This document shows, piece after piece, positions 1 to 10,570 of a DNA stretch of 35,002 nucleotides (the stretch's first letter is position 1; every line of letters starts with the position of its first letter). Origin of the DNA: Plasmodium relictum. Its lineage: Eukaryota; Apicomplexa; Aconoidasida; Haemosporida; Plasmodiidae. The stretch covers positions 1 through 35,002 of the forward strand of contig NW_021628704.1 in the NCBI RefSeq assembly GCF_900005765.1, written 5' to 3'. A program made the position numbers and the translations under genes. The notes beneath the pieces are model-generated. The model saw only the letters and a program-made list of their open reading frames with translations, was not told the origin of the DNA and did no database searches.

Positions 1-1176
1 AATTAAAAATTATATATTTTTAATAAACCATTTATGAATAGTTTTTCATTTTTTTTAATAATTTAGAGGAAATATATATAGAAAGAAATAATTGAATAAT
101 AATTTAAATAAAGAATTTTATATTGAAAGAAAAAGAACATTTAATTTTTTTTTTTTTAAATAAAAATAGCGAAAATTATTTACTAAAATAAAAATAATAA
201 CCTTGTCTCAATATATTTTAAAATATATGTTTATTGTATTAATGTTTAAGGCAAATACAAGTATGCCTTTTTTAGTATTTATTAATTTATTTTTAAAATA
301 CTTAAAAGGTTAGGGAAACTTTTATTAATAACATAGTAAAATTTTCCATGGCATTATGTTAAAAAAAATAAAAATAATTGAGATGCCGTAAGAAAATTTA
401 TATTATTATTATTATGCAAATATTTTAGGTGAGTGCATAAAGATATTTTATGTAATTATTTTATTCTTTTAAAGATTATTGTTTTTAGTTAATTTTTTTT
501 TTTATAACTATATTATTTTATTAATACAAAACGAAATAATCTGATATTCATCGTGAATATATTTATATAATATGAATTAATATGTTTTTCCAGTCATGCC
601 TATCTTTATTATTTTTCATTGGTTAATAAGTAGTGTTATCGACTTATTTATACTTGTATTAAGAAGGAGTAAAATGTAGTTAAAATTTTAATTGTGTGAG
701 TAAAGCATTTGAAAAAAAAATACATACATTATAGTGCATACATCAACCTGCAGGAATCGAAAAATGTACGCTCTAAAATACATATATTATATTACATGCT
801 ATAGTTTATATGCTAAAAAAAAATAATAATAAAATTTTTATATATATTTTTTTTTTATTTTGAAGAGAAATATATGTGATACTATGAATGGTAATAATTA
901 TGTAATGTATTTATTATGTGTGAATGAGTTATAGTTTAAACATTTTATTAATTGCAAAACTATTTACCATAGATAACTACTAATTATTATTATAACTATG
1001 CTAAGTAATATAAAATGAAAAAAATTATTTTATATATATTTTTGATAATTTTTTCAGTATATTTTATTACAAATCATTAAATATTATAAGTAGAGATTTC
1101 TCTGCAGGATCTTTATTAATATGATTATTTAATATTTTCCAAAAGTTATTAAATATTCAATTAATAAATAGAATTG
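1..1176. other. AT-rich spacer without a recognisable gene
   Basis: I see no reading frame with protein-like composition, no RNA gene and no clear repeat unit here. The stretch holds homopolymer A/T tracts and short stop-rich frames in all directions. Confidence 0.5.
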
Positions 1177-1620
1177 TGATTTATTGATTGTTCGTTCAAA
1201 GAGTTTACTTGAGAATTGAATATACAAAATAATAAAGAGAATGAGCAAATAATTATACCTATTTTTAATTTTATACTTATTTTTTTGCTTTATAAATAAG
1301 CAAAATTTATATACACATTTTTAAATTTAATCAGGCATTTTTTATTACTTCAAAGGTATTTATTTACTTCAACAAATATACACCTTATTCTTGCTAAACA
1401 TTTAAATCTTCTTTTATATTATGAGTATGTAAAGTAACTTAATTAGAATAAATAACAAATTTTATTTTAAGTTATCTAACTATTTTTAATGACATAAAGA
1501 TTAAATATAATAAAATAGGATACTTTTTATTTATTTTAAATACACGACAAACTCGTATTTTATGACTAGAAAGCTAAATTTTATATTACAAAGGGTTAAT
1601 AATATGTTTTATTAACCAAA
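1177..1620 (+). repeat. Left terminal repeat of retroelement copy E
   Basis: The stretch opens with TGATTTATTGATTG, which recurs with small changes at 2342, 11661, 11958 and 30911 and, inverted, at 6890-6903, 13074-13087, 24922-24935 and 33219-33232. An AATAAAGAG block follows about 50 bases in, as in the other copies. It ends at the inner palindrome GGTTAATAA-TATGTT-TTATTAACC (1594-1617). It is the same repeat as the left ends of copies A and C, in the same orientation relative to the coding strand. Exact outer and inner limits are by eye. Confidence 0.55.
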
Positions 1621-1683
1621 TGACAGCTACAGCAGGAATAGAATAAACTCGGAAAAAACTCATTGGATTAGAACAATTCAGCA

Positions 1684-2220
1684 ATGGATGAAATAATAGA
1701 AAGCCTCAATTTGCCAATATGTGATGATATGATTGATTTTAAGAAATAATATAAACTTAATACTGGAAAAGTAGACACAAATTCAAGGATTATAATATTG
1801 GGAGAATTATCCAAGTTCAGTGAAATATCCATGTTTAAATATTTTGAATAGTTTATGGTATCCGAAGAATAAACGCAAATGCAAAAACCATCAAAAATAG
1901 AAATGTGCATGGTAATAGAGAGCATTTTCTTCTCTGTTTATTTAAATGACATAGATGATTTAGCATTAGATGAATATATAACTACTATGTTTTAGTTACA
2001 AATTAGAATAGCCAAACTTTTTTTTTAATAACCGTGAAGAGACACTGGAATATTAGAGGATATTATAATAGATAAGAAACAGCCTACTGTAATAGGAGCA
2101 ACCAATTTATTTATTATGGATTGTTCAAAATATTCTAGGAGATATGTTTTAAGGTTTTTAATAATCATACAAGAAGCAATTTTTGGAGTATATTTTGAAG
2201 ATGTTTTCCAAGTAAAATGA
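1684..2220 (+). pseudogene. Gag-like (capsid) pseudogene of Ty3/Gypsy-type element
   Basis: One frame stays in register for 179 codons from ATG 1684, without a visible indel, but is broken by seven internal stops (three single TAA/TAG pairs plus a TAA-TAA-x-TGA cluster). The readable text has the flavour of a retrotransposon capsid: an aromatic pair followed by an E/Q-rich stretch, then KIEMCMVIESIFFSVYLNDI, reminiscent of the helix containing K-x-E-x-x-I-x-S-L in Ty3/Gypsy Gag. The stops fall mostly where CAA/CAG (Gln) would fit, as expected from C-to-T change. There is no nearby protease. Assignment to Gag rests on position just inside the left terminal repeat and on weak pattern similarity; it could be another structural protein of the element. 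Confidence 0.45.
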
Positions 2221-2341
2221 TAAATAAAATACTCAAAATGATACCACTAGGGGACATCTTTAAATATGCATTGTTGAAAATATGAATATCAAAGATACTT
2301 GGGAAGTTATTCTAATAAAATAGAATTGGAAATTTAATACC

Positions 2342-2950
2342 TGATTTATTAATTGCCCGTTTAATGACTTTGCTAGAGTATTAAACAAACAAATTAATAA
2401 AGAGCATGCATAACTAGGTATACGTTTATATATATATTGGTTTTTATTATTATATATATATGGTTTTCTTATAATGCATATTATTTAATCTGATTTAAAT
2501 TTTATTGCCTCTTTTAATAGACCTATTAATTATTATGAATGAATTTTTATTTACAAAGAATTACTTATTCTTTTAATTAAAAACATACAGACAAACTATA
2601 ACAATTAATAAAGTCAAAACTTTATATTATTCAATGTTATTTCAAAAATATACATTAAATATAATACAAACATAATTCTTTTAAGCTTTAATAAGTAAAA
2701 ATTAATTCTTTATTTAATTTTTAAAACACAAAAGTCAAAAACACACAAAAAAAAAAAAATAATTTAATTTAATTTATATTTTTTTTTTAATTACAAAGAT
2801 GTATATAAAAATAAAAATAAACAAACAAAAAAAAATATCTTTATTTTATTTTATTTTTAACTAGCGTCAGTGCATGGCTAATTTATATGTACATGACTAG
2901 TAAACTAGCTTAGTGTACTACAAAAGGTTAATAACATATTTTATTAACAA
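2342..2950 (+). repeat. Left terminal repeat of copy A
   Basis: It starts TGATTTATTAATTG, then carries ATGACTTTG and AATTAATAAAGAGCATGC, as in copies B, C and E, and ends at the inner palindrome at 2927-2948 (8-bp arms GTTAATAA/TTATTAAC, six-base centre). About 600 bp. Its outer part matches the reverse complement of 6821-6903. Confidence 0.6.
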
Positions 2951-2974
2951 ATACCTCAGTTAATGGGCACAAGA

Positions 2975-3860
2975 GTGGCGTCAATATTAGTAAAATAATT
3001 TCAATAAATAAATATTACTATTTTGATAAGAAAAAACATTTAAAAAAAAGATTGGATACATCCGAAAAATATATATGATAATTGTAATATTATAGATCAT
3101 TTAGCATCTTTATGTCAAAATGAAGTATTGAGAAACAAAGAAGACGAAATTAAAGGCATAATAGTGGATAAAATATATGACATTAATTTTAAGATTTTCA
3201 TCACTATAACAATCCTAAAGAAAATCATGAAGAAATTGCTAGAAAAAGAAATAGATTTAATAGGGTATATAAACACAGAGTCAGAAAAATAATAGGAACT
3301 TTGTGAAGATATAGAAAAAATTGAAAAAAAGTAAATCATCTATTAATAAGGTAAAAATTGTTGAAAGTGCCAAAATAGTTCGTATAAACAATAAGAAAAT
3401 AGTTGAAACAAATATAAAGAAAGTACATATATTATCGAACATAAGAGTAGAATTATGTATCGTATCATCTTCTATATAATAATTAGGTACATAACCCGAT
3501 TTAAAAGCTCAATTGATTGAATTGTGTGGAATATTTAATAAAGAACGAACAAAAATATCTAAAAAGGTTGTAATAATTATGAAATCTACTAATAAACATG
3601 TTATGATAAAATTTTCTATATTAAATATAACGAAACCACTTATAATAATTAATGCTATTTCTATGAACCAATTAGGATATTATAATATGAAAAATAATGA
3701 AAATTACATATATATAATGGGAGTTAAATCAGGAGGGTAGAAAAAGGTGGAGGCATATGATCAAACATTTATTCATAATTTTATCGATAAAATTAATTTA
3801 AATTCTTAAGAGAATATAGATAAATTAAAAGGAAAACTGGAATTCAATTAATTACTAAGG
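2975..3860 (+). pseudogene. Decayed gag/protease zone of copy A
   Basis: This is coding-like sequence on the plus strand, with frequent Lys/Glu/Ile codons, interrupted by stops and frame changes. Readable pieces include a Lys/Glu-rich helical stretch around 3090-3330 and an open piece at 3513-3737. I could not find an aspartic protease DSG/DTG triplet or a Gag zinc knuckle (CCHC), so the boundary between Gag and protease cannot be drawn. Position between the left repeat and RT is the main support. Confidence 0.35.
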
Positions 3861-3924
3861 GAAAATAAAATGAAGGTAATAGCAAATATATTCAAAGTTT
3901 TTATTTAAATACAAGAAAATCACG

Positions 3925-4490
3925 AATTTATAATCCTATACCCTTAAGTAATGAACTGTTAACTGAAGTACATAAGAAAATTGATAAAATAATACAAATG
4001 AATCTCATAGATAAATTTAGTGATGTAAAATAAATTCAACTATTGTATTTATTCGGAAAAAGGATGGTCAGTGGAGAGTCACAATATATTATCGGTATTT
4101 AAATAAATATATATTAGATAACTTATATGTTTTATCACATGTATAGCATATATTTCAAACATTTTATCGTAATAAATGGTCTTCAAAGGTAGATTTTAAA
4201 AGTGAATTTTGGCATATATCATTAAAAAAATATAAGAAATAATATACTGGATTTATATTATCTAAGAGTAGAACATTCATATTTAATAGATTTCCATTGA
4301 GATTAAAAACTAGTTTTACATAATTTAAAAGATTGTTGGAAAATATTTTTATGGAAATAATTCAAGAAAATTGCATATTTGTAAAGATTTATGGCATCAT
4401 CGATTTGATGAAAACAATGGTTGAACCATTTAAATATTAAGTTTACTAAATTCCTGTTGATAATAATTTAGGAATAAATGTAGAAAAATG
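3925..4490 (+). pseudogene. Reverse transcriptase domain of copy A (broken)
   Basis: RT would copy element RNA into DNA. The start reads YPLSNELLTEVHKKIDKIIQ, the usual linker ahead of Ty3/Gypsy RT, and is then frameshifted near 4030. From 4051 one frame gives RKKDGQWRV...YRYLNKY (family K-K-D-G-x-W-R...D-Y-R-x-L-N), SKVDFKSEFWHISL (family K-L-D-L-K-S-G-Y-H-Q-I) and FNRFPLRLKTSFT (family F-x-x-M-P-F-G-L-x-x-A-P). Stops at 4144 (TAG), 4240 (TAA) and 4321 (TAA) each sit where Gln fits; the last matches the F-Q-R/K position. The YxDD box expected near 4380-4400 reads KIYGII, so both catalytic Asp are gone. Not functional. Confidence 0.75.
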
Positions 4491-4529
4491 ATAATTTTTT
4501 AAAATATAACTTATCAAAGACAAGTAATA

Positions 4530-5140
4530 TACCACAAAAAAATTAAATCTTCATTAAATAAAGTAAAAACAGTTATTGAAGCATATAGATCTATGTCTAA
4601 GAAATCATTAAGATCTTTCTCAAGATCTGCTAATTATTATGGAAATTATGTTACTAACTTTTCAGAATATGTTTCTAAACTAGTTCTATTATTAACTAAG
4701 AAAAAGTTTTAATGGAATGAGGAACATTCACAAATGTTTGAACAATTAAAAGAAATATTTATGATGTATCTTATCTTTCATTTCCTGAACTAGGAAAATC
4801 CTATACTATTCATATTGAAGCATTAAATTATGCTATAGGAACTGTATTAATTCAAGACATAATAACAGTTGCCATAATAATTTTTTTTATTATACACCCA
4901 GGAAATTAAATGATGTTCAAAGGATGTGGAGTACATTAAAAAAATAATTATTCGCAATAGCTAAATCTTGTGAAAAATTTGATTATTATATCAAAAGATC
5001 CAAAATATTAATCAAAAATAATTGTAAATACATCATAGGAATAGATTCTATCAACATTAACAAATTATATAGTTAGAAGTTAAGACTGTTGAAATTTAAT
5101 ATATAATTCAAATATGTTGAAGTTTTAAATAATTTAGATG
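4530..5140 (+). pseudogene. RT connection and RNase H domain of copy A (broken)
   Basis: Fragments in changing frames follow Ty3/Gypsy order. SANYYGNYVTNFSEYVSKL (4623-4682) matches the connection motif A-N-Y-Y-R-x-F-I-x-x-F-S. Then comes KKKF-stop-WNEEHSQMFEQLKE (family F-x-W-T-E-E-x-x-x-A-F-x-x-L-K). The RNase H start reads SYTIHIEALNYAIGTVLIQD, where the family has T-D-A-S: the first catalytic Asp is Glu here. The YTPRKLNDVQ...LFAIAKSCEKFDYYI piece matches S-R-K-L-x-x-x-E-x-N-Y...L-A-I-V-x-x-x-x-x-F-R-x-Y-L. It would degrade the RNA strand during reverse transcription; this copy cannot. Confidence 0.65.
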
Positions 5141-5329
5141 ATTATATTGCGAGATCAACAGGCAATGAAACTTATTTTCTTAGTTATATAACATTATATT
5201 GTAACAAATCATTAGAAGAATATGAAGATTTTTATATTAATCCATTTTGCCAATTGAAGATACAACACAATAAAATAAAAGTAATATTCCAAAAAATGTT
5301 ATATGGAGGGATAATTTCTCTATTTATTA

Positions 5330-6430
5330 TAGAACAGGAAGGTTATAAATAACAGAAAAGTACAGAACTCAATATATTAGTTTCATAGGAGTAAGTTTGT
5401 AGGATACTGGGGGAGAAGTTAGTAAAATCTTAAAGAAAATTCATATATATTTTTGGTGGATTAGTACTAATCGTCATATTGAAGAGTATATTTCAAATTT
5501 TTTAATTTTACAAGTAATGTATGATAAGCGATTTTATCTTAGTAAATATCAATTATTGTCCATATTCAATTTATTTAATATTGTTTTATTAGACATTATT
5601 GAGCCTAGAACATATAAAGGAGAAGAATATTTTATGCAAGTAGCAGTATATCATTATTCATGTTTCATGTTAACTAGCATTGTTAAAAGGACGAATACTT
5701 TTGATGACACAATTTTTATAATAAAAGGCATCTGAGTCCCTGTATTTAGATTTCCATGAAGTATTTTAACATATAGTTGTTTTATTTATATGAATCAAAA
5801 GTTTCAAGAATATGTCACCAAGGAATTAAAAGTAAAAATATATCATACTAATGCTCATTATCCTCAAGGAAATAGTATTAATGAAAGTTCTCATAAAAGC
5901 ATTGATTATTTACTTAAAATTATATATGAAGAAAAAGATGCGCATTTTGAAGAAATAGTTCAAAATACAGTATTCATTTACAATAATACACCTCATGGAG
6001 CCTCAGGAAAAACACTTCATTTTCCTATGTTTGGAATGGATTATATATGTCTTAATTTTTCAAAGTTATTACCTGAAATTATTTTTGAAATGAAAATTCT
6101 TTAAGTGATAGATGAAAACAAGTGAATAAGCATTCAAATAGACTCAAAGAAAATATAATAGTTACTTCGAAGAATATTAATGCAAGTTGTATTATTTCAT
6201 ATGAATTATCAGAATATGAAGGAAATCAAATGAAATATTACAGTGGAAATAATCCATATAAACCCTATTTCTACATCTCCTCTCACCAAGTAGCAAAGAT
6301 TGAATATAGAAATTTAAAAGTAATACTTATCTATTATAGAGATGAGGAAATTCAAATTCCATTTACAAATATCAAATTATTAAATAATATTTAATATAAT
6401 GGAAAAGGTTACTTATAAAAGTTGCTAGAG
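5330..6430 (+). pseudogene. Integrase of copy A (broken; second catalytic Asp lost)
   Basis: A zinc-binding-type start (GEVSKILKKIHIYFWW..., family H-x-G...Y-W-W-P) lacks its Cys pair. The core runs in one frame from 5517 with TGA at 5733 and 5757. The first catalytic Asp is in IVLLDIIEP. The T-D-N-G box reads TYSC, so the second Asp is Tyr. The Glu is present in YPQGNSINESSHKS, about 36 residues on. YNNTPHGASGKTLHFPMFGMD is the family's Y-N...H-x-x-x-G-x-T-P-x-x-x-x-F-G. After EMKIL at 6098 a one-base loss changes frame, and a TGA stands where copy C has Trp. The C-terminal part resumes at 6122-6394. From about 5617 to 6372 it is about 97% identical to copy B. Confidence 0.8.
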
Positions 6431-6544
6431 CGTTCAATACATTTGAAGAATGAATGCATAAAAATCTGTACATATAAGAAGATTTTGTATATAAAGACAG
6501 GTACCTAAAGATATGTTTGCAAAAAGAGATATGTCTAATAAAAA

Positions 6545-6903
6545 GATTTTAATAAAAATGTGTTCATATTAATTATTTTTTTTAGAAATAATTTTTTTTT
6601 TTGAGATATAAAAAAAAAATGAATGTTGATCATTTTTTTTTATAATTTTGTGTGTTAATGATTTAAGATTAAAAATATGAGATAATAATTTGTAATAAGA
6701 TCTACTGAAAAAGGTGATTAAAAAAAAAAAAATAAGATAAATAAATGTTTACTTTATATTAGATAATTATGTAAAGAGTCTATAATTACACATAATAAGT
6801 GGCTTTATGATAAGTAATTTAGTACAAATTTCTATAAATAATCTTTATTAAATTTAATTTTTAAAATAAAGAAAAAGTATTCATACGATCAATTAATAAA
6901 TCA
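6545..6903 (+). repeat. Right (inverted) terminal repeat of copy A
   Basis: The outer 85 bases (about 6820-6903) contain ATTTCTAT, TCTTTATTAA and a terminal CAATTAATAAATCA. They align with the right ends of copies C (24855-24935) and B, and with the reverse complement of the left end at 2342. The inner part is much decayed, and the inner palindrome is not clear on this side. Confidence 0.5.
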
Positions 6904-7320
6904 CCTTTAGAAAGTTCAAAAAGGGCGATAGTGCTTTTAATTGATCAATACTCGATATCATCAAGATATTATTCACCTTTGAAATGAAAATGAAACATTT
7001 TATGCCTATGTTTTTTAGTTTGTGCTATTAGACTATAAGGAAAAATTCACTTAAAAATTAGAATTGCATCTTTATGTTTCATTTATTGTAATTGTTGCAG
7101 TATACACGTTTTCTGTATACACATAAGAAATATTTTTTGCGTCTGCTTCAAAAATGATACTGATACAAATGAAATATTTCAAGTAAATATAAAATAAAAA
7201 TTGCATAAATGAAATATTTCATATGACATATAAAACAAATTCAAAAAACATCAAATGATAAAAAATTAATTTAATATAGACGAACATTATATTAAAATCT
7301 ATATCTATAAAAAATAAATT

Positions 7321-7362
7321 AAATCCTGAATCCTAAACTCTAAATCCAAAATCTTAAACAAA
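7321..7362 (+). repeat. Degenerate interstitial telomeric repeat (CCCTRAA-type heptamers)
   Basis: The bases fall into 7-base units: AATCCTG, AATCCTA, AACTCTA, AATCCAA, AATCTTA, AACAAAA. These are decayed versions of the Plasmodium telomere repeat CCCTAAA/CCCTGAA, seen here on its C-rich strand. That orientation is what a left chromosome end would show. Confidence 0.5.
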
Positions 7363-8616
7363 AAATAAAATATAAAATCTTACTTAAATACATGAAATTA
7401 ATATTATAAAAAAAAAAATTAAACTTGGAAAAGTTTTAAAGATGCATGATAAAATAATTATAAATAAATTCCTTGAAAGAATATTTATTATATCCTGTAC
7501 TATTCATAATATCCCCATATAATTTTTCATATTATAATATTAATAATTTACTTATAAAAAAAAGTACATATATATATATATATGAATAAAAATATATAGT
7601 TTAAATTTTTTATTATAATATCTAATCTAAAAATTTTATAGAAATAAAGAGTGTGTAAATTTAAGAAAAAACAATCATATAATTCTACTGACGAGTCTAA
7701 TTATTTCATTTAATAAAATAAATTTATAGCTTTAACTTCATGTACACAAACATTTATATATAATTTTTAATTTGATAAATATCTAATATTTTAAAATTTC
7801 CTTTACATATATAATATCTCAAAAATCATGCGAACAAGTTTAATTACTTCCTTAATAAATCAAAAAATATATATAATAATTAGAAAATGATTCTCAAATA
7901 CAAAAACATAATTTATTAAATATCTAAGTAAAAAAAAAAAAAAAAAATCATATTTTCTTACTCCTTTAATTAGTATGAAAAATATATTTTTTCTATTTTT
8001 TAATTTATATTTCAATAAAAAATATGGTAATTACAAATTAAATATAAATATTTTCAATTAACTTTTTTTTTTAAATTATATGCATTAATATACACATTTA
8101 TTTCACAACTATATAAAATTATTAGCTCTTTGTATATCTATTAAAAATAATATGTACTTTTTTATTTTTATCTAAAGTATTTTATTAATAATTACATGTT
8201 TCTGTGTAATATTTTTTTATTCAATAAATAATTTAGATATTTAAAACGAAAACAAATATTTCAAAAAAAAAAAGTTTAAAACACATAAAATTGACAAGAA
8301 TTATTACCCTTTTATTTGATAAAAAACTTATAAAATTATTAACATATTTTTTTAACATTCAAATTTAATATAATCTTTACATTGATTAAATATTTTATTT
8401 AAATAGTTTTTCCTTCTTAATTATAGAAAGCATATTTCTAAATACTAATATATAAATATAAAAACGTACATTTACTTATTATATAAAAAATTTTAAAAAC
8501 AAAAGAAATAATAAAATTAGAATATAATAAAAAATAATATAAACGTAAATGAATATTAGAAAGCATATTAAATAACTTATTATTTAATCTCTTTATTCTT
8601 TTTTTCCCTTAAAACT

Positions 8617-8619
<3 letters not shown>

Positions 8620-8647
<28 letters not shown>

Positions 8648-8648
8648 C
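8620..8648. repeat. AT dinucleotide microsatellite
   Basis: An uninterrupted run of alternating A and T of about 29 bases. It is typical of this base composition, and no function is suggested. Confidence 0.8.
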
Positions 8649-10570
8649 ATTTTATAAGGAGAAAAGTATATAAATTATTTATTTAATAACATTATAGTAA
8701 AGAATAAAAATTATTTTATATATATTATATCTAAATAAAAATATAAAAATATATTTTTTTTACCTTAAAACTATTTTAAATTAGTTTTACTGGTATATAA
8801 TATATAGACTTAAATATTTTTTAATAATATATCTTAGAACAAGAAGCTTTAATTTTTTGTCATATCTTAAATTTTACAAAAATTGATTTAATATTATAAT
8901 ATTTTAGAATGTTATATAATTTTTCGTTATAACTAAAAATGCTAGCTATAAAAAGAGAAATTTCTTTTTAATATTTGATAAAATATATAACATAAAAAAT
9001 ATACAAAAATGTATACGAAAAAAAGGTGAATATGGAATATAAATATGGCATAATTATAAAAAAAATTTATATTGTGTCATTAATTATAACATTATTGAAA
9101 CATTATTTATCAATATATAAAAAAAAAAAATATATTCAATGTAGCATAGAATGTTAACACACATAAATATATATTTTAAATAAAACTATTTTATTAAATA
9201 TTATTTTAACTTCAAATTTATTTATATAAAGTGAAATTGAACAGTTTCATATCATAAACTACTACTAGAATTAATGCTTAAGAAAAAATAAAGATATGGA
9301 AATAAATATAATATAATAAAATAAGGTTGAATAAAAAGTATTACACAAAATGAAGGTATATATGTAATGTAAAATTATAATTGTTTTATGTATATATATG
9401 CCAGAATAATATTAAAATAAAAGATTTTAATTAAACATATTAAAAAAAAAATTTATTTAAAAATATAAAAAATATGTTTCAATTTTTCTTCTAGTCGATC
9501 TAAACGATTTTTAATATATGTATAAAAATAGTATTTTTAATCAATTCGGAAATATTATTTTTTTATTTTAACATTAAATTTTTTATCGTGGAAATGTTTA
9601 AAGCAGTTTTTTATCTGATGAATTTCATAACTTTATATAGTAATAAACGGATTTCTATTAATTAAATTAAAATTATTTTAAATATATTTAATACACTTTA
9701 CCCTAACTTATATAAACGAAATATAATTAAATTTTTGTTATTTAAATTCATTTTAATTTACGGCGATAAAACATGCTACAAAACAAATATTTTTACATTA
9801 TATGCACTTTAATAAAAACAAAATAATTTTATATTAATGCAAGAAAAGTGCTTTTTTTTTAAAATGATAGTTTTACTAGAGTTAGTAAAAATAAATTTCA
9901 TTATAATTATTAATTGTATCTTTTTTTTTTCTTGCTTCTATATTTAAAAAAAAGCAAAATTCATAATATATCGATTATTAAAGTGGAATGTTACTATGAG
10001 GATAAAATAGAAAAGAATATTATATATGTTTTCATATTTCGAATATTCATATGAAAAATTATCCATTAACATGCACACAATAGTGTATTTTTCAACTTGC
10101 TTAATGGTGATATGTTTAATAAATATGTAAAAATAAAATATTTGAACATTGATATCTCTGTTATAACTGAGGAAATATCTTTTCTTTTTTGTATGTAAAA
10201 TGTTATTTCATATTTTTTTAGATTATATTTTCTTATGCACTTAATTAGTGCATTTTTGTGTGTTGCAATACCAACAACAAAAAAATTTTTATATATTTTT
10301 AAAAAACAATTTGTACCAAAAATAAAATAAAATAATCAGGTTATAATAAAATATGAAAATTTTATTGCGTAGAAATAATATTAAAAAATAATAAAAATTT
10401 AAAAAAAATTGAATGAATATACTATTTATTTGTTTTTAGACCTTTAAATAAATTTTTTATAGATATTTCTATTGAAAAAACAAAATAAATTTTCCATTAC
10501 TTTTTATATTGGTAGTTCTTAGTATAATCTTTATTATAAATATATAATTTTTTTTTTTTTTTACCTTAAA

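Larger units (their letters stand above)
1177..2341 (+). mobile_element. Retroelement copy E: left end plus gag, 3' part missing
   Basis: A left terminal repeat (1177-1620) is followed by a Gag-like frame (1684-2220), and then the sequence runs directly into the left end of copy A at 2342. No polymerase or right end assignable to E is seen before that point. The simplest readings are that A inserted into E, or that E lost everything beyond gag before A arrived. I could not identify the remainder of E downstream of A at 6904. Confidence 0.5.
2342..6903 (+). mobile_element. Retroelement copy A: near full-length, decayed Ty3/Gypsy pol between inverted ends
   Basis: About 4.56 kb. The order is left terminal repeat (2342-2950), a decayed gag/protease zone, RT, RNase H, integrase, and a right terminal repeat ending at 6903. 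The RT-RNaseH-IN order is that of Ty3/Gypsy. The ends are inverted: TGATTTATTAATTG opens the element at 2342 and its reverse complement CAATTAATAAATCA closes it at 6890-6903. The next ~60 bases also correspond when one end is reverse-complemented (ACTTT, AATAAAGA blocks). Coding regions carry stops, frameshifts and lost catalytic residues, so the copy is dead. No convincing target-site duplication was found. Confidence 0.7.
6904..10570. other. Long AT-rich spacer, no supported gene
   Basis: Apart from the telomere-like heptamers at 7321-7362 and the AT microsatellite at 8620-8648, nothing here reads as coding in either direction. 6910-7230 is slightly richer in G/C. It holds two copies of AAATGAAATATTTCA and an inverted pair around GTATACACGTTTTCTGTATAC, with no gene I can recognise. 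Confidence 0.45.

Noticed and set aside
1668-1925. Minus-strand 85-codon open frame
   Set aside because: It lies antisense to the Gag-like frame and has no ATG context or domain of its own.
3115-3339. Minus-strand Ser/Ile/Phe-rich open frame
   Set aside because: It is the antisense shadow of the Lys/Glu-rich plus-strand sequence of copy A.
3900-5140. TAA/TAG read as Gln (alternative genetic code) in the element
   Set aside because: Many stops sit at Gln-like positions, but frameshifts and loss of RT, RNase H and integrase catalytic residues show ordinary decay, and the host genes use normal stops.
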